A DNA stretch of 64,000 bases from Thermopolyspora flexuosa (GTDB taxonomy: Bacteria > Actinomycetota > Actinomycetes > Streptosporangiales > Streptosporangiaceae), in assembly GCF_006716785.1 (NCBI RefSeq), contig NZ_VFPQ01000001.1, forward strand, positions 3,162,001-3,226,000, read 5' to 3'. Positions 28,623 through 38,003 of this stretch are shown here, piece after piece (within the stretch, counting starts at the first letter, position 1; every line of letters begins with the position of its first letter). A program made the position numbers and the translations under genes. Below the pieces are notes generated by a model, which ran no database searches, was not told the origin of the DNA, and was given only the letters and a program-made list of their open reading frames with translations.

Positions 28623-31600
28623 CTACGCGCCGAGGCATGCCGGGCCGAGCAGCTGCTTGAGGTCGCCCATGAGCGCCGGGGAGGGCGCCACGCGGAGCCG
28701 GTCGTCGAGCCGCACCACGGTGGTCTTCGACCCCCGGTGCACCTGCAGGTGCACCTCGGTGGTGCCGGGGTGGGTGGTGAGCACCTCCTTGAGCTGGGTG
28801 ACCAGCGGCAGGGTGCAGCGGTTCTCGGCGATGCTCACCACGAGCGGCCCGCCGTTCTCCTGGGTGAGGTCGGGCTGGGTGACCTCCATCGCGATGAGCT
28901 TGGCGACCTCCTCGCGCTTGTCCAGCCGCCCCTTGACGAACACGATCGCGTCCTCGGCGAGGATCGTCGAGCACAGCTGGTAGGTCGAGGGGAAGATCAT
29001 CACCTCGATCGCGCCCTCGAGGTCCTCCAGCGTGGCGAGCACCCAGGTGTCGCCCTTCTTGGTGATCTTGCGCTGGAGCCCGGTGAGGATGCCGCCGACG
29101 GTGACGATCTGCCCGTCGGGGCGCTCCTCGGCCTGCAGCGCGGCGATCGAGCAGTCGGCCCCGGCGGACAGGATGTGCTCCACGCCGAGCAGCGGGTGGT
29201 CCGAGACGTACAGGCCGAGCATCTCCCGCTCGAACTGCAGCAGCGTGGTCTTGTCCCACTCCCCCGGCGGGATCTGCACGTCGAAGGTGCTGTCCTCGAC
29301 GCCCTCGACCGCACCGAACAGCGAGTCCTGCCCGATCGCCTCGTTCTTCTTGATGTCGATCACCGCGTCCACGGCCTGCTCGTGCACCATGACCAGGCCC
29401 TTGCGCTGGTGCCCGAGCGAGTCGAACGCGCCCGCCTTGATCAGCGACTCGATCACCCGCTTGTTGCACACCGCCGCGGGGACCTTGCGCAGGAAGTCGG
29501 CGAAGTCGGTGAACCGGCCCTTCTCGGTGCGCGCCTGGATGATCGCGTCCACCACGTTCGCGCCGACGTTGCGGATCGCCGACAGGCCGAACCGGATGTC
29601 GCCGCCGCGCGGGGTGAAGTCCGAGTCGGAGTCGTTGACGTCGGGCGGGAGCACCTTGATGCCCATGCGGCGGCACTCGTTGAGGTAGAGCGCGCTCTTG
29701 TCCTTGTCGTCCTTGACGCTGGTGAGCAGGGCCGCCATGTACTCGGCGGGGTGGTTCGCCTTGAGGTAGGCGGTCCAGTACGACACCAGGCCGTACCCGG
29801 CGGTGTGCGCCTTGTTGAACGCGTAGTCGGAGAACGGCACCAGGATGTCCCACAGCGCCTTGATCGCCTCGTCCGAGTAGCCGTTCTCCCGCATGCCGCG
29901 CTCGAAGAACTCGTACTGCTTGTCGAGCTCGGCCTTCTTCTTCTTGCCCATCGCCCGGCGCAGCAGGTCCGCGCCGCCGAGCGAGTACCCGGCGACCCGC
30001 TGCGCGATCGCCATGACCTGCTCCTGGTAGACGATGAGGCCGTAGGTGGTGGACAGGATGTCCCGCAGCGGCTCCTCGAGCTCGGGGTGGATCGGGACGA
30101 TCTCCTGCTGGCCGTTCTTGCGCAGCGCGTAGTTGGTGTGCGAGTTCGCGCCCATCGGGCCGGGCCGGTAGAGCGCGAGCGCCGCGGAGATGTCCTCGAA
30201 GTTGTCCGGCCGCATCAGGCGGAGCAGCGACCGCATGCCGCCACCGTCGAGCTGGAAGATGCCGAGGGTGTCGCCCCGCGCCAGCAGCTCGTACGTCTTG
30301 GTGTCGTCGAGCGGCAGCTTGAGCAGGTCGATCTTCTCGCCCGTGTTCGCCTCGATCATCTTCAGGCAGTCGTCGATGATCGTGAGGTTCCGCAGGCCGA
30401 GGAAGTCCATCTTCAGCAGGCCGAGCGTCTCGCAGGTCGGGTAGTCGAACTGCGTGATGATCGCCCCGTCCGAGTCCCGCCGCATGATCGGGATGTGGTC
30501 GGTGAGCGGCTCGGCGGACATGATGACGCCCGCGGCGTGCACGCCGGTCTGCCGGATCAGGCCCTCCAGGCCCCGGGCGAGGTCGATGGTGGCCCGGACG
30601 TCGGCGTCCTCCTCGTACATCTTGCGCAGCTCGCCCGCCTCGGCGTAGCGGGGGTGCGACTCGTCGAAGATGCCGGCGAGCGGGATGTCCTTGCCCATCA
30701 CCGCGGGCGGGAACGCCTTGGAGATGCGGTCGCCGAGCGCGTACGGGTAGCCGAGCACGCGGCCCGCGTCCTTGATCGCAGCCTTCGCCTTGATGGTGCC
30801 GAAGGTGCAGATCATCGCGACCTTGTCGGCGCCCCACTTCTCGGTCACGTAGCGGATGACGTCGGCCCGGCGACGTTCGTCGAAGTCGATGTCGATGTCG
30901 GGCATCGACACGCGTTCGGGGTTGAGGAACCGTTCGAAGATCAGGCCGTGCGGGATCGGGTCGAGGTCGGTGATGCCGAGGGCGTACGCCACCAGCGAGC
31001 CGGCCGCCGAGCCACGGCCGGGGCCCACCCGGATGCCGTTGTTCTTCGCCCACATGATGAAGTCGGCCACCACGAGGAAGTAGCTCGGGAAGCCCATCTG
31101 GACGATGACGTTGATCTCGTTCTCGACCCAGGCCCGGTGCTCCTCGTCGACCCCGTCCGGGAAGCGGCGCTCCATGCCCTTCCACACCTGCTGCCGGAAG
31201 TACTCCTCCTCGGTCATCCCGTCCGGGATGGGGAAGGTGGGCATGAGGTTCTTGTGGGCGAACATGCCCGTCGGGTCGACCTTCTCGGCGATGAGCAGGG
31301 TGTTGCGGCAGCCCTCGGCCCACAGCTCGGAGGTGTCGAGCGCCCGCATCTCGTCGGCGGACTTGATGTAGTAGCCGGTCCCGTCGAACCGGAACCGGTC
31401 CGGGTCGGAGAGCTGCTTGCCGGTCTGGACGCACAGCAGCGCGTCGTGGCTGGCGGCGTCGGACTCGTAGGTGTAGTGCGAGTCGTTGGTGACGACCGGC
31501 GGGATGCCGAGCTCCTTGCCGATCCGGACGAGCCCGTCGCGGACCCGGCGCTCGATGTCGAGGCCGTGGTCCATGAGCTCGAGGTAGTAGTTCTCCTTGC

Positions 31601-32144
31601 CGAAGATCTCCTGGTACTTCGCGGCCGCCTTGAGCGCCTCCTCGTACTGGCCGAGCCGCAGCCGGGTCTGCACCTCGCCGGACGGGCAGCCGGTGGTCGC
31701 CATCAGCCCCTCGGCGTGCTCGGCGATGAGCTCGGCGTCCATGCGCGGCCACTTGCGCACGAAGCCCTCGGTGTAGGCGCGGGAACTGAGCTTCATGAGG
31801 TTGTGCAGGCCGGTCTTGTTCCGCGCCCAGATCGTCATGTGGGTGTAGTAGCCGCCGGCGGACACGTCGTCGCCGCGCTGGTGCGGCTCGCCCCACAGCA
31901 CCGGCTTCTTCTGGAACCGCGACTCCGGCGCGACGTACGCCTCGATGCCGATGATCGGCTTGATGTCCGCGGCCGTGGCCTGCTTGTAGAAGTCGTAGAT
32001 GCCGTGCAGGTTGCCGTGGTCGGTGATCGCGACGGCGGGCATGCCCAGGTCGGTGACCTGCTTGAACATCTGCCCCAGTCGGGCCGCCCCGTCCAGCATC
32101 GAGTACTCGGTGTGGACGTGCAGATGGACAAACGATTCGGCCAT
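28623..32144 (-). CDS. dnaE: DNA polymerase III alpha subunit
   Basis: Replicative polymerase catalytic subunit, 1173 residues. Domains in order: PHP domain beginning [19 protein letters not shown], palm with the catalytic triad in [12 protein letters not shown] (about residues 414-425), fingers/thumb with [16 protein letters not shown], helix-hairpin-helix ([15 protein letters not shown]), and an OB-fold ([13 protein letters not shown]). The intact PHP histidines suggest proofreading-type DnaE1 rather than the repair enzyme DnaE2. Start ATG 32144 gives the standard N-terminus; an upstream in-frame start at 32186 lacks support. No intein interrupts the gene. Confidence 0.97.
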   Translation of the reverse strand: MAESFVHLHVHTEYSMLDGAARLGQMFKQVTDLGMPAVAITDHGNLHGIYDFYKQATAADIKPIIGIEAYVAPESRFQKKPVLWGEPHQRGDDVSAGGYYTHMTIWARNKTGLHNLMKLSSRAYTEGFVRKWPRMDAELIAEHAEGLMATTGCPSGEVQTRLRLGQYEEALKAAAKYQEIFGKENYYLELMDHGLDIERRVRDGLVRIGKELGIPPVVTNDSHYTYESDAASHDALLCVQTGKQLSDPDRFRFDGTGYYIKSADEMRALDTSELWAEGCRNTLLIAEKVDPTGMFAHKNLMPTFPIPDGMTEEEYFRQQVWKGMERRFPDGVDEEHRAWVENEINVIVQMGFPSYFLVVADFIMWAKNNGIRVGPGRGSAAGSLVAYALGITDLDPIPHGLIFERFLNPERVSMPDIDIDFDERRRADVIRYVTEKWGADKVAMICTFGTIKAKAAIKDAGRVLGYPYALGDRISKAFPPAVMGKDIPLAGIFDESHPRYAEAGELRKMYEEDADVRATIDLARGLEGLIRQTGVHAAGVIMSAEPLTDHIPIMRRDSDGAIITQFDYPTCETLGLLKMDFLGLRNLTIIDDCLKMIEANTGEKIDLLKLPLDDTKTYELLARGDTLGIFQLDGGGMRSLLRLMRPDNFEDISAALALYRPGPMGANSHTNYALRKNGQQEIVPIHPELEEPLRDILSTTYGLIVYQEQVMAIAQRVAGYSLGGADLLRRAMGKKKKAELDKQYEFFERGMRENGYSDEAIKALWDILVPFSDYAFNKAHTAGYGLVSYWTAYLKANHPAEYMAALLTSVKDDKDKSALYLNECRRMGIKVLPPDVNDSDSDFTPRGGDIRFGLSAIRNVGANVVDAIIQARTEKGRFTDFADFLRKVPAAVCNKRVIESLIKAGAFDSLGHQRKGLVMVHEQAVDAVIDIKKNEAIGQDSLFGAVEGVEDSTFDVQIPPGEWDKTTLLQFEREMLGLYVSDHPLLGVEHILSAGADCSIAALQAEERPDGQIVTVGGILTGLQRKITKKGDTWVLATLEDLEGAIEVMIFPSTYQLCSTILAEDAIVFVKGRLDKREEVAKLIAMEVTQPDLTQENGGPLVVSIAENRCTLPLVTQLKEVLTTHPGTTEVHLQVHRGSKTTVVRLDDRLRVAPSPALMGDLKQLLGPACLGA

Positions 32145-32271
32145 GCGGTCCTGGTTCCTCTCGCTCGCACCTACCCGGCGGGGCAAGAGCCTACGCGCTT
32201 CGCGGCCGGTGTGACGCCCGGGACGCTCGCCCGAATCGGCGTGCCGTACGCGGCCCGCCGCGGGAGCGGCG

Positions 32272-33291
32272 CTACGCGGGATCGGCGCCCGCCGGGGCCG
32301 TCCGCTCCCGTCGTTCCTCTTCGGCGAGCCGGAGCCCGGCCTCGATCACCGCGTTCATGATCGGGGCGAGGTGGGCCTCGCCGAGACGCGGCGCGCGGCG
32401 GGCCATCGCGGCGACGAGGCGGCGTTCCCGCTCCGGATCCCGCCCGGCGAAGCCGCCGACCGGCTTGAGCCGCTGGATGATCCCGGCGAGCGCGGCGCGC
32501 CGCTCCAGCAGCACGGCGAGGGCCGCGTCCACCCGGTCGATCGCGGCGCGGGCGTCCGGGATCGTCGCGGGGCGCTCCCGCCGGACGAGGGCGGCGACGA
32601 CCGTGGCGGCCTCCCGCGCGGCGGCGACGGCCTCCGGCGCGGCGTGCGGGGCGAGCAGCAGTCCGTCTGCCCCGGCGGCGACGGCCGCGGGGGCGAGCGC
32701 GGCGTCGTGCCCCAGGTAGGCGAGGACCGGGAGCCCCGACCGCTCCCGGGCGGCCTGGAGCAGCCCGAGGTCGAGCGGCGGGGCGGGCGGGCCCTCCAGG
32801 CCGTCCGTCCCGTCCCCGCCGGGCGCGGGCCGGTCGGCGCCCTCGCAGAGCACGACCCGGCCGTCGCCCTCGGTACGGCACGCCGCGGCGGCGGCGAGCC
32901 AGCGGGCGAGGTCCGTCCCGTCGCGCCGCAGCACCACGGGCAGGCCGAGGCGGGCCGCCGCGGGCGGCAGCGGCTCCCCGCAGTCCGGGCAGGCGTCCCC
33001 CGCCCCGAGCACGAGGCCGTCGGCGAGCCGGGCGGCCTCGGCGAGCGCGGCGTGGCCGGCGGGCGCGGCGAGCAGCGGGCCGTCCCACGCGCGGCGCAGC
33101 CGCTCGAGCTCCGCGGCGGCGGCGCCGGGGCGCGCGGGCAGGGCGATCCAGCGCGCGTCGGGGCGGGCCTCGCCCACCAGCCCGCCCAGCACCGGTACGG
33201 GGCCGTCGCCCAGGCGCAGCGCGGCCACGCGCACCACGTGCGGCTCCCGCCCGGTGGCCAGGGTCGTCTCGATGGTCGTGTCCACGGTCAC
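32272..33291 (-). CDS. Chorismate mutase fused to a degenerate DAHP synthase-like domain
   Basis: A 339-residue fusion. Residues 244-325 are an AroQ chorismate mutase: aligned gap-free to the E. coli domain through this stretch, the equivalents of Arg11, Arg28, Lys39, Asp48, Arg51 and Glu52 are all present ([27 protein letters not shown]), so it should make prephenate. Residues ~15-240 follow a class I-beta DAHP synthase barrel ([48 protein letters not shown]), but the metal Cys of GPCS is lost (GGLV), the KPRTS loop is gone and the metal Glu of VEVH is Ala. It is probably a non-catalytic, perhaps regulatory domain. GTG start 33291; 127 bases after dnaE's start on the same strand. Confidence 0.82.
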   Translation of the reverse strand: MTVDTTIETTLATGREPHVVRVAALRLGDGPVPVLGGLVGEARPDARWIALPARPGAAAAELERLRRAWDGPLLAAPAGHAALAEAARLADGLVLGAGDACPDCGEPLPPAAARLGLPVVLRRDGTDLARWLAAAAACRTEGDGRVVLCEGADRPAPGGDGTDGLEGPPAPPLDLGLLQAARERSGLPVLAYLGHDAALAPAAVAAGADGLLLAPHAAPEAVAAAREAATVVAALVRRERPATIPDARAAIDRVDAALAVLLERRAALAGIIQRLKPVGGFAGRDPERERRLVAAMARRAPRLGEAHLAPIMNAVIEAGLRLAEEERRERTAPAGADPA

Positions 33292-33313
33292 GGCATGCCG
33301 GTCTTCCTGCTCG

Positions 33314-33331
33314 GTCGGCCCGCGGGCCGAC
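33314..33331 (-). promoter_or_regulatory. 18-bp perfect palindrome in the chorismate mutase leader
   Basis: GTCGGCCCGCGGGCCGAC, about 22 bases upstream of the GTG at 33291 on the minus strand. As RNA it would form an 8-bp hairpin just before the ribosome site; as DNA it could be an operator. Confidence 0.4.
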
Positions 33332-33414
33332 GGCCGGTCAGGTCGAGGTGGGCGTTCGCGTGTCCCGCAGGCCGGTCGGCCGGGTCCGGCACGACGGCAC
33401 GAGACAACACGAAA

Positions 33415-33439
33415 GGCAGAGACCCGACTGGTCTCTGCC
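33415..33439 (-). terminator. Attenuator-like terminator in the chorismate mutase leader
   Basis: Perfect 10-bp stem (GGCAGAGACC / GGTCTCTGCC) with a 5-nt loop. Read on the minus strand it is followed by TTTCGTGTT, the nearest thing to a U-run in the window. It lies between a 17-codon leader frame and the chorismate mutase gene. The 5' arm can also pair with the end of the leader frame, GGTCCTCTG, with one bulged base. Confidence 0.6.
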
Positions 33440-33474
33440 TCCTGCCGGCTCCGGCGGTCGCTCTCCGCTACGGG

Positions 33475-33528
33475 TCAGAGGACCGGCCCACCCGGAGCCG
33501 GCCTGCTAAACCCACGTGCCCGATTCAT
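33475..33528 (-). CDS. Candidate 17-residue leader peptide
   Basis: ATG at 33528 to TGA at 33475 encodes MNRARGFSRPAPGGPVL. A TACCCT hexamer (33536-33541) ends seven bases before the ATG, so the frame could be translated from a leaderless transcript. The frame covers one arm (33492-33502) of an 11-bp inverted repeat whose partner is 33444-33454, just before the terminator hairpin at 33415-33439. That arrangement is typical of ribosome-mediated attenuation. No run of a single amino-acid codon is present, so the sensed signal is not obvious. Reality of the peptide is an inference. Confidence 0.45.
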   Translation of the reverse strand: MNRARGFSRPAPGGPVL

Positions 33529-33728
33529 ACCGGTCAGGGTAGCAGTCGCGGCCGTATGTCCCGGCCGCCGACGCGCGCGTGACCGAGATAACACCGACAA
33601 TTCACCATATAACAGACAGCGACCCTACTCGCCCGTACCGGAGCCGCCTCCGCCGGACCGACCCAAGGTCAATTTTTTGCCAAGCTATGGGAAGATTCAC
33701 GGGTTCTGGGAGGGGGTACAGGCGGGTG

Positions 33729-36700
33729 ATGACCGCAGCGGAGCCGGGACGTCGGGTGGCCGGGAGGTACCACCTGATCGAGCCCATCGGGCGGGGCGGC
33801 ATGGGCATCGTGTGGCGCGCCCACGATGAGCTCCTCGACCGGCCCGTCGCGGTCAAGGAGGTCCGCTACAACGGCGCGGTCGGCGACGAGCTCGCCGACC
33901 TCAACCGGCGGACCATGCGCGAGGCCCGCGCCGCGGGGCGGCTCACCCACCCGAACGTGGTCGTCGTCCACGACGTGATCGAGGAGGACGGCCGCCCGTG
34001 GATCGTCATGCAGCTCGTGCCCTCCCGCTCGCTCGGCCAGGTGATCCGCGAGGAGGGGCCGCTGCCCCCGGAGCGGGTGGCGCACATCGGCCTGGAGGTG
34101 CTCAAGGCGCTGCGCAGCGCGCACGCGATGGGCGTGCTGCACCGGGACGTCAAGCCGGAGAACGTGCTGCTCGCCGACGACGGCCGGGTGGTGCTCACCG
34201 ACTTCGGCATCGCGCGGGTGGAGACCGACAGCACGATGACCCGCACCGGGCTCGTGGGCACGCCCGCGTTCATGCCGCCCGAACGGCTGCGGGGCGCGCC
34301 CGCGCAGCGCGAGTCCGACCTGTGGTCGCTCGGCGCGACCCTGTACGCGGCCGTGGAGGGCCGCCCGCCGCACGACAAGGGCGCCCCGCTGCCGACGATG
34401 CACGCGGTGCTCATGGACGAGCCGGAGCCCGCGGTGCACGCCGGGCGGCTCGCCCCGCTGATCGAGGGCCTGCTGCGCAAGGACCCGGCCGAACGGCCGA
34501 CCTACGACCAGATCGAGCGCATGCTGCGCCGGGCCCTGGAGCCCGAGCCCACGCCGCCGCCCGCCCCGCCACCGCCGCGGACCGGCTCCCGCGTCCCGCA
34601 GACCGGGGACGCCGCTCCCCCGCCCGCCGCGCCGGCGAAGCCGCGGCCCCGCGGCGGCCCGGCCGCGTCGCCGGGCGCCGCCGTACCGGAGACGGGCCTG
34701 TCGCTCGGCGCCGAGGCCGGCGCCCCGCCGCGGCCGGAGAGCCCGGCCGCCGGGAAGGCGGAGCGGGGCGCCGCCGCCCGGGACGAGGGGGCGGGCCGCT
34801 CCCGGCCGGGGGCCGCGAAGTCCGCCGCAGGAGCCGCCGCGCGCGGTAAGCCCGCCGGCAAGGCCTCCGCGGCGTCCGCCGCCGGTACGGCGTCCGGCGG
34901 CACGTCCGCGGCCGGCGAGGAGGCCGCCGGGCCGGACGACCCGACGCTGCCGAAGAACCAGGTGGCGCGGCCCGCCGCGGACGGGCCGGACGCGGCGGGG
35001 AAACCGGCGGCCGGGACGTCCGGATCGGCCCGGGCGAAGTCCACGGGCACGAAGTCCGGCGGGGCGAAGTCCGGTGCCGCGAAGGCCACGGAAGCCTCGG
35101 ACCCCGACCCGGCCGACACCATCCGCACCCAGAAGATCGGCTCGTGGGCGCTCGAGACCCTCGGCGTCGGCCGCCTGTCCCGCGCCAAGGACGGTGACGA
35201 CGCGGAGCCGGAGAAGGGCGAGGACGACGGCGGGAAGCCGGGGAAGGACGGGGGCGGAGAGGACGCCGGGGAGGCCGGTGGCCGCCGTCTGGGCGCGTTC
35301 GCCTCGGCGTCGTCCGGCACGCCCCGCACCCGGCTCGGCGCGTTCGCGTCCCGCACCGGCGAGGACGACGACGCCGATCGGACGGACGCCTCCGGCGAGG
35401 AGGGCGCGGACGCGGCGGCGTCCGGCCGGCCGCGGGACGAGGAGCGGCCGCCCGGCGAGCGCGCGGACTCCCCCGGCACGGCCGTACCGGAACGGGACGG
35501 GGACGACGCGGCGAAGAAGCCCGCCGCGAAGGGGAGCACGGGCGAGAAGCGCCCGGCCGCGACGGCGACGAAGGGCTCGGGCGGCACGTCCCCGGCGGCC
35601 TCCGCACGCGCCGCGCAGGAGGAGGACGCCCGCGCCGGGAAGAAGGCCGATCCGGAGGTGGAGGACCGCACCCGGCGGCTGCACGAGTGGCCCGTCCTCC
35701 CGGACGACGAACCGGCGGAGCCACGGGACGCCCAGGGGCCCGAGGACGAGGACACGGCCGCCCCGGCCGACGCGGAACCCGCGGCGAAGGCGGACTCCGC
35801 CGCCGGGAGGTCCGGTACGGCGTCCGCGACCGCGGGGCCGAAGGAGGGGACGGCCGCGGCCGGGCGGCCCGCGCGGCGGACCGTCCGGCGGATGTCCCCG
35901 TTCCCGGCCCCCTACTCCCGGCCGGATCCCGGGACGCGCGCCGGGATGACCGGGCGGCCGGCCGCGGAACGGCCCCGCAGGCCCCGGCCCACCATGGTGG
36001 TGCCCACCGCCTTGCAGCGGCGGATCACGTCCACGCGCCTCCCGGCGCGGATCTCCCCGCTGCTCGCGAATCCGACCGTGAGGATCGTCCTGGTCGCGGT
36101 GCCGGTGATCATCCTCGTGGCGATCGTCGCCGCCCTGCTCGGCATGCGCGACGCGCGGAACGAGGTCGCCCGGCAGTCGGGCGATCCGGCCGGCGCCCCG
36201 GCCACCACACAGCCGGGCCGTACCGGCGCGAACGCCTTCAACGGGTCCTCCGGGACCGCCCAGGCGAAGGCCGACGGCAAGGCGTCGGCGAGCCCGTCCG
36301 CGGGGGACGGCGCGGACGCCAAGACCGAGGAGGCGGCAGGGAAGCGTCCCGGGTCGGACGGCGTCCCGAAGGGCTGGCGGCGGTACACCGACCCCACCGG
36401 GTTCTCGCTCGCGCTGCCGAAGGGCTGGAAGGTGCAGCGGCGCGAGGGGTCGCGGGTCTTCTTCCGCGGCAACCTGCGCAGCACCTTCCTGCTGATCGAC
36501 CAGACCAGGTCGCCCAAGCCGAACGCGAAGCGGGACTGGCTCGCCCAGGAGCGGGCGACCCGCCGCAACTTCCCCGGCTACAAGCGGGTGCGGATCAAGT
36601 CGGTCGACTACTTCAAGACCGCGGCCGACTGGGAGTGGACGTACTACTCCCGCGGGGCGAAGCTCCACGTGATCAACCGCGGCTTCGTCACGGGCAAGCG

Positions 36701-36800
36701 CCGCGGATACGCGATCTACTGGAGCACCCTGCACAAGAACTGGAAGAAGAACTACCGCTACTTCGAGGTCTTCGTCGACACCTTCCGGCCCGCCAAGTGA
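33729..36800 (+). CDS. Transmembrane Ser/Thr protein kinase with exported C-terminal domain
   Basis: A 1023-residue PknB-type kinase. Kinase domain about residues 8-270: glycine loop IGRGGMG, Lys43 (VAVKEV), catalytic loop LHRDVKPEN (Asp about 139), DFG at about 158 and the activation loop TMTRTGLVGTPAFMPPERL. Then ~500 residues of Ala/Lys/Glu/Pro-rich disordered linker, one membrane segment (about 781-806, IVLVAVPVIILVAIVAALLG), and an exported domain from about 878 (GWRRYTDPTGFSLALPKGW) with no PASTA repeats. The exported part probably senses an envelope signal. ATG 33729 is chosen from the kinase-domain boundary; several in-frame upstream starts exist. No cognate phosphatase is adjacent. 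Confidence 0.9.
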   Translation: MTAAEPGRRVAGRYHLIEPIGRGGMGIVWRAHDELLDRPVAVKEVRYNGAVGDELADLNRRTMREARAAGRLTHPNVVVVHDVIEEDGRPWIVMQLVPSRSLGQVIREEGPLPPERVAHIGLEVLKALRSAHAMGVLHRDVKPENVLLADDGRVVLTDFGIARVETDSTMTRTGLVGTPAFMPPERLRGAPAQRESDLWSLGATLYAAVEGRPPHDKGAPLPTMHAVLMDEPEPAVHAGRLAPLIEGLLRKDPAERPTYDQIERMLRRALEPEPTPPPAPPPPRTGSRVPQTGDAAPPPAAPAKPRPRGGPAASPGAAVPETGLSLGAEAGAPPRPESPAAGKAERGAAARDEGAGRSRPGAAKSAAGAAARGKPAGKASAASAAGTASGGTSAAGEEAAGPDDPTLPKNQVARPAADGPDAAGKPAAGTSGSARAKSTGTKSGGAKSGAAKATEASDPDPADTIRTQKIGSWALETLGVGRLSRAKDGDDAEPEKGEDDGGKPGKDGGGEDAGEAGGRRLGAFASASSGTPRTRLGAFASRTGEDDDADRTDASGEEGADAAASGRPRDEERPPGERADSPGTAVPERDGDDAAKKPAAKGSTGEKRPAATATKGSGGTSPAASARAAQEEDARAGKKADPEVEDRTRRLHEWPVLPDDEPAEPRDAQGPEDEDTAAPADAEPAAKADSAAGRSGTASATAGPKEGTAAAGRPARRTVRRMSPFPAPYSRPDPGTRAGMTGRPAAERPRRPRPTMVVPTALQRRITSTRLPARISPLLANPTVRIVLVAVPVIILVAIVAALLGMRDARNEVARQSGDPAGAPATTQPGRTGANAFNGSSGTAQAKADGKASASPSAGDGADAKTEEAAGKRPGSDGVPKGWRRYTDPTGFSLALPKGWKVQRREGSRVFFRGNLRSTFLLIDQTRSPKPNAKRDWLAQERATRRNFPGYKRVRIKSVDYFKTAADWEWTYYSRGAKLHVINRGFVTGKRRGYAIYWSTLHKNWKKNYRYFEVFVDTFRPAK

Positions 36801-36848
36801 CCCCGGCGGCAGGTCACGCCCCGGTACGGCGGGCCACAGCAGCACCCC

Positions 36849-36887
36849 GGTGAGGTAAAGCCCCCGTCACGGTGGCGTAACCTCACC
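36849..36887 (+). promoter_or_regulatory. azlC promoter with flanking 8-bp inverted repeat
   Basis: TAACCT (36878-36883) lies eight bases before the ATG at 36892, giving an almost leaderless transcript. GGTGAGGT (36849-36856) and ACCTCACC (36880-36887) form a dyad about 31 bases centre to centre, the second half overlapping the -10. This may be an operator. Confidence 0.4.
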
Positions 36888-36891
36888 TGCC

Positions 36892-37647
36892 ATGGAAGAC
36901 ACAACAACGCGGCCCGATCAGGGCGTCTCCGCCGCGCGACGGGCCGGGATCGGGGTCGGCCTCGCGGTGGGATGCTCCGGGGTGGCGTTCGGCGCGGCGG
37001 CGGTCACCGCCGGGCTCGACGTCGTGCAGGCGTGCGTGCTGAGCCTGTTCGCGTTCACCGGGGCCTCCCAGTTCGCGCTGGCGGGCGCGGTCGCCGGCGG
37101 CGGTGACCTGGTCGCGGGCACCGCGGGCGCGCTGCTGCTCGGCGCGCGCAACACCCTCTACGGGCTGCGCCTGGCCGGCCCGCTCGGGGTGCGCGGGCTG
37201 CGGCGGCTCGGCGTCGCGCTCGGCGTGATCGACGAGACCACCGCGGTCGCCATGGCCCAGCTTGACAACGGGCGCGAGGCCCGGCCCGGCGCGGACGGCG
37301 CGGAGCCGGACGAGGCGGCGAACCGGCGGGCCCGCGCCGGGTTCTTCACCACCTTCCTCACCCTGTACCTGGCCTGGAACGTGTCAACGCTGATCGGGGC
37401 CGTGGGCACCGCGCAGATGGCCGACCCGGCGGTGCTGGGACTGGACGCGGTGGGCCCGGCCTGCTTCCTCGCCCTGCTGTGGCCGCGGCTGCGGTCGGGC
37501 GGCGCGACGCGGCTGCGCCTGGTCGCGGTCGCGGGCGCGGCGATCGCCCTGCTCACCACCCCCCTGCTGCCGCCGGGCATCCCGGTGCTGCTCGCCTCGG
37601 TGGCCGCGCTGCCCGCCCTGCTGGCGCCGAAGGAGGCGACGCGATGA
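36892..37647 (+). CDS. azlC: AzlC family branched-chain amino acid exporter subunit
   Basis: A 251-residue polytopic protein with the AzlC core (GIGVGLAVGCSGVAFGAAAV, SLFAFTGASQFALAG, LLGARNTLYG, AVIDETTAV-like LGVIDETTAV). AzlC and AzlD together export branched-chain amino acids and analogues. A hydrophilic loop of about 30 residues (Arg/Asp/Glu-rich) is inserted between segments. Its stop overlaps the azlD start by 4 bp (ATGA). Confidence 0.9.
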   Translation: MEDTTTRPDQGVSAARRAGIGVGLAVGCSGVAFGAAAVTAGLDVVQACVLSLFAFTGASQFALAGAVAGGGDLVAGTAGALLLGARNTLYGLRLAGPLGVRGLRRLGVALGVIDETTAVAMAQLDNGREARPGADGAEPDEAANRRARAGFFTTFLTLYLAWNVSTLIGAVGTAQMADPAVLGLDAVGPACFLALLWPRLRSGGATRLRLVAVAGAAIALLTTPLLPPGIPVLLASVAALPALLAPKEATR

Positions 37648-37958
37648 GCGCGACCTGGTGGGCGGTGATCGCCACCTGCGTGGGGTGCTACCTGCTCAAG
37701 CTCGCCGGGCTCGCGGTGCCGCGGCGGGTGCTCGACCGGCCGGGGCTGCGGCGGTTCGCGGAGCTGGCGCCGGTGGCGCTGCTGTCCGCGCTGATCGCGG
37801 TGCAGATGTTCGCCTCCGGCCAGGAGCTGCATTTCGACGGGGCGCGCACCCTCGGGCTCGCCGCGGCCGTGGTGGCTCTGCTGCTGCGCGCGCCGTTCCT
37901 GCTCGTGCTCGCGATCACGGCGGCGGTCACCGCGCTCGCCCGGCTGGCGGGCCTGTGA
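37644..37958 (+). CDS. azlD: AzlD family branched-chain amino acid exporter subunit
   Basis: A 104-residue protein with four membrane segments in AzlD order (WAVIATCVGCYLLKLAGLAVP, RRFAELAPVALLSALIAVQ, RTLGLAAAVVALLLRAPFLLV). Translationally coupled to azlC by ATGA. Small accessory subunit of the exporter. Convergent with the pseudouridine synthase gene, 45 bases away. Confidence 0.9.
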   Translation: MSATWWAVIATCVGCYLLKLAGLAVPRRVLDRPGLRRFAELAPVALLSALIAVQMFASGQELHFDGARTLGLAAAVVALLLRAPFLLVLAITAAVTALARLAGL

Positions 37959-38003
37959 CCGCCCGGCCCGCCGTACGGCCCGGCCGTGCCGGCCCGGACG
38001 CGC

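Noticed and set aside
32145-32186. Upstream dnaE start
   Set aside because: The standard DnaE N-terminus [12 protein letters not shown] starts at 32144; the extra codons are not family-like.
33480-33540. Possible tRNA-Ser-like segment (CTGCTAAA resembling a GCU anticodon loop)
   Set aside because: No acceptor stem, D-arm or TTCGA-type T-loop can be built around it; on the other strand it is explained by the leader frame.
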